NCBI RefSeq assembly: GCF_001705435.1
Contig: NZ_MDEN01000054.1
Location: forward strand, 1-64,000
Direction of reading: 5' to 3'
Length of the DNA: 64,000 nucleotides
Source: Pseudomonas graminis
Lineage (GTDB): Bacteria > Pseudomonadota > Gammaproteobacteria > Pseudomonadales > Pseudomonadaceae
Shown here: piece by piece, positions 37,101 to 44,311 of the stretch
How the letters are laid out: every line of letters starts with the position of its first letter
How positions within the stretch are numbered: the first letter of the stretch is position 1
Notes under the pieces: model-generated
The model's database searches: none
Seen by the model: the letters and a program-made list of their open reading frames with translations, nothing else
What the model was told of the DNA's origin: nothing
Made by a program: the position numbers and the translations under genes

Positions 37101-39504
37101 GGATGAAGAGCACTCGTACAGCAAGAGCAAGAAGGTCAAAAAGCAGGAAGACCACGTCAGCCAGGTCCAGACCGAGATTACCGCTGGCGGGAGTGTTGCC
37201 GTCAGTGCCGGGCAAAACCTGGCCGTCACCTCCAGCCGCATCGCCGCCAACGACGAAGCGTATCTGGCAGCAGGCAACAAACTCGAAGTCCTGGCTGCAC
37301 AGGACAACGATTACTCGCTGTACGACATGAAGAAAAAAGGCTCCTTCGGCGCCAAGAAAACCAAGCACGACGAAGTGACCGATGTGAAAAACATCGGCAG
37401 CGAAATCACCGCTGGCGGGAACTTGGTGTTGGTGAGTGGCGGGGATCAGCAGTATCAGGTCGCGAAGCTCAATAGCGGTAAAGACCTGACGATTAACAGC
37501 GGCGGGGCGATCAACTTCGAGGGTGTTAAAGACCTTCATCAGGAGAGTCACGAGAAGAGCAATAGCAATGCCGCTTGGAACTCGATGTCCGGTAAAGGCA
37601 GCACCAATGAAACCCTGCGCCAAAGTGAACTGACCGCGAAAGGAAATCTGGTCATCAACGCAGTTGGTGGTTTGAACATCGACATCAAGCAGGTGAACCA
37701 GCAAACCGTTAGTCAAGCCATTGATGCGATGGTCAAAGCCGATCCTGATCTAGCGTGGCTGAAAGATGCGGAAAAACGGGGTGATGTCGACTGGCGTTTG
37801 GTGCAGGAAATACATCAGTCGTTTAAATACAGCAACTCGGGATTAGGGGTCGCTGCACAAATAGCTATCGCGATCTTGATGGCTGCCATCGTCGGACCTG
37901 CAGCAGCCGCATTTGCGGGTGGCGGTACGGCCGGGGCGATGGTCGGGGCGGTGGCCGCGAGTGCCGCCACCAATGCCTCCGTGAGTGCCATCAATAATGG
38001 CGGCAACCTTGGTGCGGTCTTTAAAGACGTTACCTCGTCCAGTGCGGTTAAGGGATACCTCACCTCCGCCGCAACTGCTGGCGTCGCGTCGCAGCTTGGT
38101 TACGACCCTACGAAGTTGAACTTCGATCTTGCCAGTGCCCAAAAAGTGGCAATGAACGTAGTCGCCCAGTCATTCGTGAAAACCGTTATCAACGGCGGGA
38201 GCCTGACTGACAGCCTTAGCGATGGCGCACTGAGTGCTGTCATCGATATTGCCGGCGCCATAGGCGCGCAGCGCTTGGGTAACACAACGCTCGCGGATGG
38301 AAGTCCGACCAAAATTGCTGCCCACGCCTTGCTAGGCGGATTGAAGTCGATGGCGATGGGGGGCGATTTTAAAACTGGTGCAATTGCTGGGGGCGCGAAC
38401 GAAGGTTTAGTGCAGTACTTGGCTAAATTGGTACTGCCGGAAGGATATGACCCGGCCAGTCCGGCATCGGTCCAGGCGCAGGCGAACTTGGTCGCCATGT
38501 CTCAGCTGGTTGCTGTGTTAACGACAGTGGTCACGGGAGGCGATCCTGAAATCGCCGCAAATATTGCGGCCAACGCAACGCAATATAACTACCTCACGCA
38601 CAGTGATTTAGAGAGAGCTGCCAACTCACTTAACGGTTGCGCGGAAGGTGATGCCGGGTGCGTCCAAAACGCTCAGAAGACCTTCATGGATCTGAGTCGT
38701 GAACGAGAGATCGCGGCGATCAACGCGTGTGCGGGAAATATCACCGCTTGCAAAACATCCTCGAGTTTGGCGGCACAGGCCCAAGCCGACCAGGAACACC
38801 TCAAAGACTTGGTGGGTGGAGCGTCACAACAAGCCCAAGAGGCTTACGGGCGTTTGGTAGCGGAAAACTTTGAGTTCCAGAACATGCTGGCCAGCGTGAC
38901 AGCAGGCCAGTCAGCAGATGCGATAGCCCAGACTCTCCAGGATAAATGGGGGATGAGCGACGCGGAGATGGTTGGCATCCGCGAATCGTTGCGTGCAATC
39001 GCGTCGATGGGCATGATGAGAACCGGCCGACCTGTAGTGGGTGCAAAAGGCGCAGGCACTGCGCTGGTAACAACCAATCCGATTGCTGTGAGTGGTAGTC
39101 GGGCAATTGACAAGGCGCAGAGTTACGAAAGCGGTGTGCGTGGGATGTATGGGGATACTCCATTTGCTGAACGTCAATACACGGCGCTTGTCGATGGGCA
39201 ACGTGTCAACGGTGTCGCTGATGAAGTGGCAGTGATCGGCGGGAAACCCACAGCTATTGAAGCCAAATTTGTCGATGACTGGGCTAGTTCTATTCGGAAC
39301 CCAGAAAGCCCGGCTGGCTCGAAGCCATGGTCAGTCGCTGAACAGACGAAAATGGTAGATCAGGCGAAGAAATACTCTTCTGGCTTCGATGGCGGTGCTA
39401 TTTATCATACGAACAGCCCAGAACTAGCTAGTTACTATTCGAAGGTGTTTACCGATGCGGGCGTCACAAACTTTAAGTTTGTAATTACCCCAACGAAAAA
39501 GTGA
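25120..39504 (+). CDS. cdiA: CdiA: giant contact-dependent inhibition exoprotein
   Basis: A 4794-residue filamentous-haemagglutinin-type protein. Residues 1-48 form an extended signal region; the TPS secretion domain (about 50-320) has NPNL at 117-120 and NPYGI at 157-161. FHA-1 repeats extend to about 3150, including eight near-identical 83-residue units from residue 431. A non-repetitive region at about 3160-3455 is a candidate receptor-binding section. A V-x-G-V linker (about 3565-3620) and a second haemagglutinin section with a DUF637-like domain follow. The pretoxin mark appears to be NATQYN at 4485, in place of VENN. The toxin (4669-4794) shows a PD-(D/E)XK-like signature: Asp4701, then Glu4714 and Lys4716 in IEAKF. 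ATG 25120 is chosen over TTG 25102. Confidence 0.92.
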   Translation: MDVRHFDFLVRQPSAALTERPRFWGMPKRGIALVLANAMFWQPLLAQADGIAVSGTTNTTLGQAGNGVPIVNIAAPNASGLSHNQYQQYNVGTQGVILNNANARTQSTQLGGIVVGNPNLNGRAASIILNEVTGANASQLNGYTEVAGQAAHVIVANPYGISCNGCGFINTPRATLTTGRPVLDNGRLDHFRVEGGSVSIEGGGLDATNLDQFDIITRSAKVNAELHANKLNIIAGRNNVDAQSLNATALADDGSAKPQLAIDSSALGGMYAGAIRLVGTEAGVGVKVAGNLAASAGDIQIDANGQLNMAQAAASGAVNIKALNAQVQGPVYGSSVDLQGRDALNIQQNVAARDQIRLSTSGQLTNTAIVEAGVNVDNSRNASGDVTISAQDLRNAGNVVASRTLQVGAGQSINNQGGTLSGQAGTQLTAASLDNRQAGRVLSQGGMTLVATQVWNASGGLIASNGNLSITAQNLDNSQQGKVSSAAALTADISGQLLNSAGVITASGARINAATLDNRQAGQVVSLGGLTLNAGQLWNASGGLITSNANLAITAQNLDNSTQGKISSVGALSADVAGQLLNSAGVITANGAQINAATLDNRQGGQVVSQGGLTIASGQLLNANSGVIASNGTLAITAQDLDNNTQGKISSAAALSADISGQLLNNGGGLITADGDVQLKAASLDNRKAGQVLSQGGMTLAATQVWNASGGVITSNGNLSITARNLDNSQQGKVSSAAALSADISETVLNSAGSLTGKDDVQVKTARLDNRQGGQVSSQGALTLAAAQVWNASGGLIASNGNLSITAQDLDNSTQGKIWSVAALSADIAGQLLNSGGGSITANGVRINTTTLDNHEGGQVLSQGILSIVASQLKNSSGGVITSNGNLLITAQNLDNSQQGKVSSLAALTANISGPLLNNGGGLITASGVQINTTTLDNRQSGQVASLGSLTITAPQVWNASGGLITSNGNLSITAQDLDNSQQGKVSSVAALSADISGQLLNQAGVITANGVQLKAASLDNRQAGQVLSQGDLSIATNQLWNASGGLITSNGNLAITAQTFDNSQKGRVTSVGALSADIAGHLLNGSGTVSANGSTRINAASLDNRGGELTSVSDLNLQTGEADNSDGGRIAGEGVTLNTAAFNNRNGTLTSTGALLLTAEQVDSSDAGRIASAKALTASVTGLDQHNGGHLYSNGDVSLDLHGGLLNNQGGLITAPGQLLLKNLTRVDNRSGEISSLNAFALAADDLQNGDGSLISKQALSVRVNGQLSNLRGLISGKGIDLKTGTLLNDDGSVSSDAALNVVVGAALSNQNGELSAAQVSTVTAASLNNAGGQITADERLTVGVSGAINSHAGTLGAADGVTVTASSLDNSQSGTVVSDGDVTLTLTGALNNQAGGSIQSKGALALQSLSLDNRGGVVSTQNGLTLRSATVDNRGGSVRATQDMQLFIDALDNSQKGLISGKGGIAFLGQQLNNQSGLLSAAGVLQIQADSVRNGAGRIASQSDLVANVGDLAQQGGEFVAQGNLTLTGNTLDNSGAGLVGATKALKLTVGNVNNRGGELSSQQDVTITAQQLDNSDAGKVIAGTALQLNVDRLINRAKGMLFGDTLQLTGSTLDNSAGTLASQNGLAVDLGGALLNDAGLLSSESGLSIKTASLSNAAGSVSSAGALTIATPGAVNNQHGSITTDGGLTLASSSLDNRNQGVISGKTSAAVNTGAFDNSHGGQLTSADTLTLSAGQVTNQDGARIAANKAVNASVTGLDQQGGELFSNGALTLDLNHGQLNNQNGLINSPGALLLKNLAGVNNQSGEISSTQGFTFGADSLDNGNGKLLSDQGLMVRVARALNNVKGVISAAALDARSDSLDNTDGLLSSRGAFDLTVSNALNNHNATLVADGKLTLNAASVDNGLGQIASKQDLIANIGGLQQQGGQLIALGALNLTGASLDNRQDGLVSANGVMTLNVGSIDNRGGELSSQDDISVTGQRLDNSDAGRVIGQKSLTLTVDQLLNRTKGVLSGKSLLTVSGTQLDNSGGNLVSQQTIDLGLSGALLNSQGLIDSEGTLNVRSASLANNGGSLSSADALTVNTSGAISNRGGKLVTDGGLTLSSSRLDNSQSGSISGKGALSLHTGDFNNSQNGRVSSASTLEMVAAQVSNLDGGSIGSNGALSASVTGLDQQGGMLFSNTDLTLDVNHGQLNNQNGLINAPGILLLKNLAGVNNQNGEISSAQGFTFSADSLDNSNGKLLSNQPLIVRVAQALTNVKGMIAAASLNIDAGSLDNSAGTLTSRGDFGLNVHGLLTNQSNGLINATGALDATAADLDNRGGLLLAGTDLTLHTGALDNRSTGLINSKGTLHLNAQSLDSSDGGEVSAKGDMTLTLNSLTQNGGRLLGDGAVTLDLNGADLNNQRGLITAKGALTVNRMRDFNNQAGEMSSAQSFTLTGRTLDNSNGRLISNQNLVLNGTTLVNQAGLISGWAGLNVNGATLDNRNSGTLSSRSGDVGVNLTGALLNGAAGALVSQKSLSVRAASVDNRGGILSSGGGQTFNVSGVLDNSQNGLIDSGAALTINAAGLGNAAGTVNAQQNISFTGTDLDNSAGTVAGNAAVTLDLLGTLTNTNGKLASAGDLLIQRAAQINNKGGQLASQRALTLTTGGLDNSNRGTVAANDQLQVNASGAVQNGNDGLIYSKNANLRLQAASLANASGTLQSQGALDLTVNGDIDGPNGRIIAQAGNLNLTANNVDNRGGVLSSLQNAFVARITGVLRNGYDANLQGGITQAQSLDIRALAGIDNYGGRVSAQGGDALINTGSGNFDNRNGGLYARQRINVTGNNFDNSGDNDGQIAGQQIDLSLAGALNNRLGIIESDSTLSISAASLDNQTGKLRALGTSGLTNLQISGLFDNRNGALETANTDLAVGVGSLLNGGGSILHVGSGNFGVSTDNVMNAGGSLVTRGVLTLNADTWTNSSVLQAGTLNVNVNNFTQTAAGQLLASTAFVGTGGNWINDGLIASDGAMNVSLSGGYSGNGRLTSLGTLGLGANRLDLNAPTSIAGGGRTDINVAGAVVNAGRITSNSDLTLTANTLQNDGTLGASQSLTINTPSLTNTGLLFSGGKTNLHVGSFANNGGDVYSLGDLDIRGADAVSRAALLDNFKGTIESAGTMTINASVLKNRGDDFTSERHLVSGFIAFACYDCQGSSYDIVYGVKEIYKASIDPSSGSGTLSAGRNFVFTGGDFLNSRSQVMASGDITIQADNFTNEGAAGGTIERTRTFRTGGISSSTHLNFMNGDLYNYNVHNDDGPQVFHYMNSETAFEVANQYGVGGDADLVDKVTGKHLKYYTGFNHELGASQYDPNNLVQMPTFLNQFRLLGDSEVSVDDGQVQSAVVQAGGKVNITATQNLTNSVIHEDYAYLGGANKVSNTQTAASTTVVAHINSQLPPNLAQQQVDPTVLPGFSLPTGQNGLFRLSGQGGSNAAIAAPTTAPQSWTMTGASVSTAQRDQALPVGQGSSLQIASVNQAISTGRQLGDSTRNPSAINADASAFNVSAPGDSGSGGFSVPSHQAGAGGIAAVEQVAGVASVTGVRGVAGVRGVTGVTGAAGVTGVSEVPGSTGVTPIPGISAISGANPTGISPGQSATAQTVERVQGLPSTAATARPGKYLIETNPVLTDLKQFMSSDYLLAGLGYNPDESAKRLGDGLYEQRLVQQAVTSRTGQAFIDGQTSNEDQFKYLMNNAIASKTQLNLTVGVSLTSEQVAALTHDLVWLEEREVNGENVLVPVLYLAQADGRLAPNGALIAGKDVTLIAGQNLDNVGTLKATNNLSATAGNDLVNSGLISAGNRLDLLAGNDVTNKAGGIIAGRDVTVTAIGGDVTNERSVTSLDSDVRGELHKDFANSAARIEAANDLSVSAGRDINNIGSTLQAGRDMTLNAGRDVNTAATQLTDSLVLNSKHTSSDITQIGSTVSAGRDLSVQAGRDINAIASQIDAKRDIAMAATEDVTISSAADEEHSYSKSKKVKKQEDHVSQVQTEITAGGSVAVSAGQNLAVTSSRIAANDEAYLAAGNKLEVLAAQDNDYSLYDMKKKGSFGAKKTKHDEVTDVKNIGSEITAGGNLVLVSGGDQQYQVAKLNSGKDLTINSGGAINFEGVKDLHQESHEKSNSNAAWNSMSGKGSTNETLRQSELTAKGNLVINAVGGLNIDIKQVNQQTVSQAIDAMVKADPDLAWLKDAEKRGDVDWRLVQEIHQSFKYSNSGLGVAAQIAIAILMAAIVGPAAAAFAGGGTAGAMVGAVAASAATNASVSAINNGGNLGAVFKDVTSSSAVKGYLTSAATAGVASQLGYDPTKLNFDLASAQKVAMNVVAQSFVKTVINGGSLTDSLSDGALSAVIDIAGAIGAQRLGNTTLADGSPTKIAAHALLGGLKSMAMGGDFKTGAIAGGANEGLVQYLAKLVLPEGYDPASPASVQAQANLVAMSQLVAVLTTVVTGGDPEIAANIAANATQYNYLTHSDLERAANSLNGCAEGDAGCVQNAQKTFMDLSREREIAAINACAGNITACKTSSSLAAQAQADQEHLKDLVGGASQQAQEAYGRLVAENFEFQNMLASVTAGQSADAIAQTLQDKWGMSDAEMVGIRESLRAIASMGMMRTGRPVVGAKGAGTALVTTNPIAVSGSRAIDKAQSYESGVRGMYGDTPFAERQYTALVDGQRVNGVADEVAVIGGKPTAIEAKFVDDWASSIRNPESPAGSKPWSVAEQTKMVDQAKKYSSGFDGGAIYHTNSPELASYYSKVFTDAGVTNFKFVITPTKK
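26410..28430 (+). repeat. Eight tandem 83-codon repeats inside cdiA
   Basis: Units of 249 bases (some 252) begin at 26410, 26659, 26908 and so on, each coding for a motif starting LDNRQAGQV and containing QLWNASGG, ITAQNLDNS and SADISGQLLN. Reading frame is kept throughout. Near identity between units suggests recent expansion or gene conversion and makes this stretch prone to length change and assembly error. Confidence 0.9.
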
Positions 39505-39512
39505 GGTGTGAA

Positions 39513-39920
39513 ATGAGTAGTGATCGGGAGACGTTAGAAAAAATTCTGGGTGGAAAAATCGAGCAGTCGAACTCTCGAAATGTACCTGGTGTTACGGCTG
39601 TGAATGGGCAGCAAGTTGTTTATTTTTCGGACGATGGGAAAAACAAATTCCGAAAACAATTTAATAACATTACGTGCTTTTCTGAGCCTCCGAATGCTGT
39701 TCGTGGAGGGGTAAATGATCGCGGGTGCAAAGTCACCCCGCCCTCGGGGCCATTCTTTTACGCGATTTCCTATCATGGTGATCTTGACGGTTGGAGAAAA
39801 GATATTGAGGCAGGGGCAATTGGCCTTGGTCTGTTACTTGCCCAAATCAAAGGTGATCAATTGGTTATTTCCGATGGCCGCTCGATCCCTCTGTCAGATT
39901 GCAAAATAGAGTTCTCTTGA
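39513..39920 (+). CDS. cdiI: CdiI: immunity protein for the CdiA toxin
   Basis: A 135-residue cytoplasmic protein starting MSSDRETLEKILGGKIEQSN. The ATG lies 8 bases after the cdiA stop, with GAGG overlapping that stop, so translation is probably coupled. Position and size are those of a CDI immunity protein neutralising the PD-(D/E)XK nuclease. Base composition is clearly more AT-rich than the upstream cdiA repeats, as is usual for exchangeable toxin-immunity modules. No family recognised by eye; function rests on context. Confidence 0.8.
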   Translation: MSSDRETLEKILGGKIEQSNSRNVPGVTAVNGQQVVYFSDDGKNKFRKQFNNITCFSEPPNAVRGGVNDRGCKVTPPSGPFFYAISYHGDLDGWRKDIEAGAIGLGLLLAQIKGDQLVISDGRSIPLSDCKIEFS

Positions 39921-39936
39921 ACATTGCTTACCCTCA

Positions 39937-39957
39937 ACACCGGCCCTGCGCCGGTGT
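39937..39957 (+). terminator. Hairpin after cdiI
   Basis: ACACCGGC pairs with GCCGGTGT around a five-base loop, 17 bases after the cdiI stop. It is followed by CGTTGTAT, only weakly T-rich, so it may be a terminator or mRNA-stabilising hairpin closing the functional cdiBAI operon. Confidence 0.4.
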
Positions 39958-40024
39958 CGTTGTATCTGCTTACTGCAAAAGCTCCCTTCCTTCGCTGCTC
40001 GCTTTGGTCGTGGCCTGAGCGAGT

Positions 40025-40213
40025 AACGCAGCGCGCATCGAAGCCGCCAATGACCTGAGCGTCTCCGCCGGGCGGGACATCAACAACATTGGCAGCACCT
40101 TGCAAGCCGGTCGCGACCTGGCGCTGAACGCCGGACGAGACGTCAACACCGCCGCAACCCAGCTGACTGACAGCCTCGTGCTGAACAGCAAGCACACCAG
40201 CAGCGACATAGTG
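40025..40213 (+). pseudogene. Displaced cdiA fragment 1 (FHA section)
   Basis: About 185 bases nearly identical to cdiA at 36775-36957 and to the displaced copy at 41861-42050; it codes for IEAANDLSVSAGRDINNIGS. It starts abruptly after a unique sequence and stops abruptly at AGCGACAT, where palindrome E1 begins. It is the upstream scar of the first orphan toxin-immunity module. Confidence 0.88.
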
Positions 40214-40217
40214 AAAA

Positions 40218-40234
40218 AAGGGGACAGACCCCTT
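40218..40234. repeat. Junction palindrome E1
   Basis: AAGGGG-ACAGA-CCCCTT lies exactly where homology to cdiA ends and the orphan toxin tail begins. It is one of eight related sequences in 40.2-45.62 kb (others at 40810, 44647, 45180, 45400, 45528, 45561 and 45597). Confidence 0.85.
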
Positions 40235-40236
40235 AA

Positions 40237-40410
40237 TCTTATGCTCAGTCCCAAGGTGCAGAAAAAATTACTCTGACAGGTCGCTATGCATCCCCAGAAG
40301 GCTCTAAGCTTGGGACAGGTAGTTTTGATAATGTAAATCAGAATTTTTCCTTTAGCTTTCCCGCGACTAAGGAAGGCTTGAGGGATTTTTTAAAAGGGGT
40401 TGGACAATGA
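40237..40410 (+). pseudogene. Orphan CdiA toxin tail, module 2
   Basis: An open stretch of 57 codons with no start, reading AEKITLTGRYASPEGSKLG near its beginning and ending in GLRDFLKGVGQ. Its stop TGA overlaps the next ATG by ATGA, the arrangement of a toxin end and its immunity gene. Only the last part of the toxin survives downstream of palindrome E1, so it should be inactive alone but could be restored by recombination. Toxin family not recognised. Confidence 0.75.
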
Positions 40411-40805
40411 AGGTTCGTCGAACACTTGAAAAAAGGATGAAAGATGTTGAAGCCTTAGGTCGTGGGTTCTTTCATGAGGAAGCTGAAGATGGTGATATTT
40501 TATTTTCTACTGGGATAGAGGGTGGAAGGTTAGATGTATATGTTGACGGCTTTTTCTTTGGAAATAATGAAGTTGCGAATAAGGTGTTGTTTGCTGATAT
40601 TTCTGGTATTGAAAGTCACCTGAATGTAGAGCTTTTTTCGAATTCGAGTCGCTCGGGGGATGTTGATTTTTACGTTCCCTTAGATGTGAAATGTGGCTTG
40701 TCCAATTTTGCGTTATTTTTACCATTCTTGACTTACTCTAATGTTATGAATATTTTGGTTGGGCTTAGAGAGGATTGGATGAGGCAGATATCTCCTAAAG
40801 GATGA
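40407..40805 (+). CDS. Orphan CDI immunity protein, module 2
   Basis: A 132-residue protein starting MKVRRTLEKRMKDVEALGRG, clearly AT-rich relative to surrounding cdiA sequence. It overlaps the end of the truncated toxin by four bases, as expected for a cognate immunity gene. Palindrome E2 begins a few bases after its stop. If expressed it could protect against neighbours still carrying the complete toxin. No family recognised by eye. Confidence 0.75.
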   Translation: MKVRRTLEKRMKDVEALGRGFFHEEAEDGDILFSTGIEGGRLDVYVDGFFFGNNEVANKVLFADISGIESHLNVELFSNSSRSGDVDFYVPLDVKCGLSNFALFLPFLTYSNVMNILVGLREDWMRQISPKG

Positions 40806-40809
40806 GTTA

Positions 40810-40828
40810 GAGGGGACGGAGCCCTTTA
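40810..40828. repeat. Junction palindrome E2
   Basis: GAGGGGACGGAGCCCTTTA, a degenerate member of the E1-E8 family, separates the module 2 immunity gene from the next displaced cdiA segment, which begins at 40835. Confidence 0.8.
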
Positions 40829-40834
40829 TCTGCG

Positions 40835-43800
40835 AATCAGGCCCCCAGCACAGGTCGGCAGCTCGGTGATTCAAGCGGAATCCGTCCGCCATCACTGCAG
40901 ATGCATCCGCTTTTAACCTGTCGAAACCTGGCAATTCCGGCAGCGTCAGGTTCTCGGTTCGACCCACCAAGGGGGGGCTGGGGGCATCGCAGCTGTTGAC
41001 AAAGCCCCGGGCATTAAAGGCGTCGTTGGCGCTACAGGCATTAACGGTCTGACCCGTCAGGCATAAGCCTGGGCCCAGGTCAGTCGGCGACCGCGCAGAC
41101 GGTCGAAAGGGTTCAGGGCCTGCCCTCCACCGCGGCCACGGCGCGCACCGGCAAATACCTGATCGAAACCAACCCGGTGCTCACCGACCTCAAGCAATTC
41201 ATGAGCTCGGATTACCTGCTCGCAGGCCTCGGCTACAACCCCGACGAAAGCGCCAAGCGCCTGGGCGACGGCCTCTACGAACAGCGTCTGGTGCAACAAG
41301 CCGTCACCTCGCGCACCGGCCAGGCCTTCATCGATGGACAGACCTCCAACGAGGATCAGTTCAAGTACCTGATGAACAACGCTATCGCCAGCAAGACCCA
41401 GCTCAACCTGACAGTCGGCGTCTCGCTGACCTCCGAGCAAGTGGCGGCGCTCACCCACGACATCGTCTGGCTCGAAGAGCGCGAAGTGAATGGCGAAAAC
41501 GTGCTGGTGCCGGTCCTTTATCTGGCCCAAGCCGATGGCCGTCTCGCCCCGAACGGCGCCTTGATCGCCGGTAAAGACGTGACCCTCATCGCTGGCCAGA
41601 ACCTCGACAACGTCGGCACCCTCAAAGCCACCCACAACCTGTCCGCCACCGCTGGCAATGACCTGATCAACAGCGGCCTGATCTCAGCCGGCAACCGCCT
41701 GGACCTGCTCGCGGGCAACGACGTCACCAACAAAGCGGGCGGCATCATCGCCGGTCGCGACGTCACCGTGACGGCGATCGGCGGCGATGTCACCAACGAG
41801 CGAACGGTCACATCGCTGGACAGCGACGTGCGGGGCCAACTGCATAAGGAGTACGCCAACAACGCAGCGCGCATCGAAGCCGCCAACGACCTGAGCGTTT
41901 CCGCCGGCCGCGACATCAACAACATCGGCAGCACCTTGCAAGCCGGTCGCGACATGACGCTGAACGCCGGGCTAGATGTCAACACCGCCGCAACCCAACT
42001 GACTGACAGCCTCGTGCTGAACAGCAAACACACCAGCAGCGACATCACCCAGATCGGCTCGACCGTCAGCGCAGGTCGCGACCTGTCGGTTCAGGCCGGA
42101 CGAGATATCAACGCCATCGCCAGCCAGATTGACGCCAAACGCGATATCGCCATGGCCGCGACCGAAGACGTCACCATCAGCTCGGCGGCGGATGAAGAGC
42201 ACTCGTACAGCAAGAGCAAGAAGGTCAAAAAGCAGGAAGACCACGTCAGCCAGGTCCAGACCGAGATTACCGCTGGCGGGAGTGTTGCCGTCACTGCCGG
42301 GCAAAACCTGGCCGTCACCTCCAGCCGCATCGCCGCCAACGACGAAGCCTATCTGGCAGCAGGCAACAAACTCGAAGTCTTGGCGGCGCAGGACAGCGAC
42401 TACTCACTGTACGACATGAAGAAAAAAGGCTCCTTCGGCGCCAAGAAAACCAAGCACGACGAAGTGACGCAAGTCACCAACGTCAGCAGTGAAATTACCT
42501 CTGGCGGCAACCTGGTGCTGGTGAGCGGCGGCGATCAGCAGTATCAGGTGGCGAAGCTGAATAGCGGTAAAGACCTGACGATTAACAGCGGCGGGGCGAT
42601 CAACTTCGAGGGCGTCAAAGACCTTCATCAGGAGAGTCATGAGAAGAGCAACACCAGCCTCGCGTGGAACTCCATGTCCGGTAAGGGCAAGACCGATGAG
42701 ACGTTGCGCCAGAGTGAGCTGATTGCCAAAGGCGCTGTGGCAATTAATGCGGTGGATGGCCTGCATATCGAGGTTAAGCAGGTTAATCAGCAGACGGTTA
42801 GCCAGGCGATTGATGCGATGGTTAAGGCTGATCCTGATCTGGCTTGGCTGAAGGATGCGGAGAAGCGGGGGGATGTTGATTGGAAGCTGGTGAAGGAGGC
42901 GCACGACTCCTTCAAGTACAGCAACTCAGGCTTGGGTGTCGGCGCTCAACTGGCAATCGCCATCATTTTGGCTGCTGTTGTTGGTCCGGCCGCAATGGCG
43001 GCGCTAGGGGAAGCTGGAGCAAGCGCAGCAGTAGCAGCGGGAGGGGCTGCAGTGGCAACTGGGGCAGCGACCAATGCGTCGATCAGCCTGATCAATAACA
43101 GGGGCAATCTAGGTGCCGTCGTCAAGGATGTTACCTCCAGCGATGCACTTAAGGGCTATGCCATCTCCGGTATTACTGCGGGTCTGACCACTGGTTACTT
43201 CGATGCTTGGACTGGGACAACCACCGACCCAATCACTGGCAAGATCACGACCAACCTCAGTACTTGGAAAGGAATTGGTCAGTTCGCTGCCAGTCAGGGC
43301 TTACAGAACGGCACTTCGGCGGCACTGAGCAAGATAATGGGTCAGGGCGGTGATCTGGGTGATGCGCTGCAAAGCACGCTGTTCAATACGTTGGCAGCGG
43401 CGAGCTTCCATGCCGTGGGGGATTACGTTCCAGCTGCCGACGGCAGCCTTCAAAAGATCATGGTTCACGCCATGGTTGGTGGGCTGTTGGCTAAGGTCAG
43501 CGGTGGTGACTTCAAGACTGGTGCTTTGGCAGCCGGGGCTAATGAGGCATTGGTGGCCGACCTTAATGAGCTGGTGAAGGGCAACCCTAATCTGCTCAGC
43601 ATGAGCTCGCAGTTGGTCGGTTTGCTTGCCGCATCCACGCAGAGTGGCGCCGATGCCGACAGCTTAAAAACCGGTGCCTGGGTGGCGCAGAACGGTACCC
43701 AGTACAACTTCGGCGATCATTTGCCGCCAGGTTTAGCCGCGTATGGGCAAGCGGTGACTACCCAAATGGAGGACATGCAAAATCGTGGAGCCTCAGCTGA

Positions 43801-44311
43801 ACAGATGGCTGATGCCGGACGAGCGTTCGCGCGAGGTGAAGGGTTTGAAGGTGTCCAGCCAGCGACCGAGTTCGTTAAGGCGTCGGTCGAGTTCACGGCC
43901 GGAGAGCTTTTTGGCTTTGGGTTAGGGGCTATACTTGGGAAAGCTGGTTCATGGTTTGGAATAGGGGCAAAAGAGGTAGCAGATACAGCTACGACGGGCG
44001 GGAGTAAAGTTGTTGCAAATGAAGGAACGTTTCCAGACGAGGTATTTACCGGGAAGAAGCCGTTTCAGACGACTCCGGGAACAGGAAGTGTGACACAGTA
44101 GAGGTACAACCCAGCGACTGGGGAACTGGAAGAATCTGTGATCGAGTATGATCAGTATGGCCGGCAGGTTAAACGAACGGATTATACTAATCACGGATAT
44201 GGGAACCAAGGAAAGCCTGCGGAATACCATTCCGACCCGCACACGCATACCTATGAATACGGTCCAGGGTACGGCTCCAATGGGAAAGAGACGAGGGTCA
44301 ATAATGATTAG
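40835..44311 (+). pseudogene. Displaced cdiA 3' segment with an interrupted toxin, module 3
   Basis: From 40835 to about 41085 this is a decayed copy of the cdiA linker with frame disruptions. From about 41085 it closely parallels cdiA from 36000, with an open frame usable from GTG 41177 to TAG 44099-44101 (974 codons), diverging after FKYSNSGLGV. A pretoxin-like NGTQYN occurs at 43691. After the TAG the same frame continues for 69 codons to 44311, including the His-rich stretch EYHSDPHTHTYEYGPGYG, which resembles known polymorphic-toxin C-termini. The immunity gene overlaps that second stop, so the TAG looks like a nonsense mutation inside the toxin. No TPS domain is present, so it cannot be secreted as it stands. 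Confidence 0.85.

Noticed and set aside
25120..39504. A canonical VENN motif in CdiA
   Set aside because: VENN was not found near the C-terminal region; NATQYN is proposed instead on the basis of its position and its counterpart in the module 3 copy.
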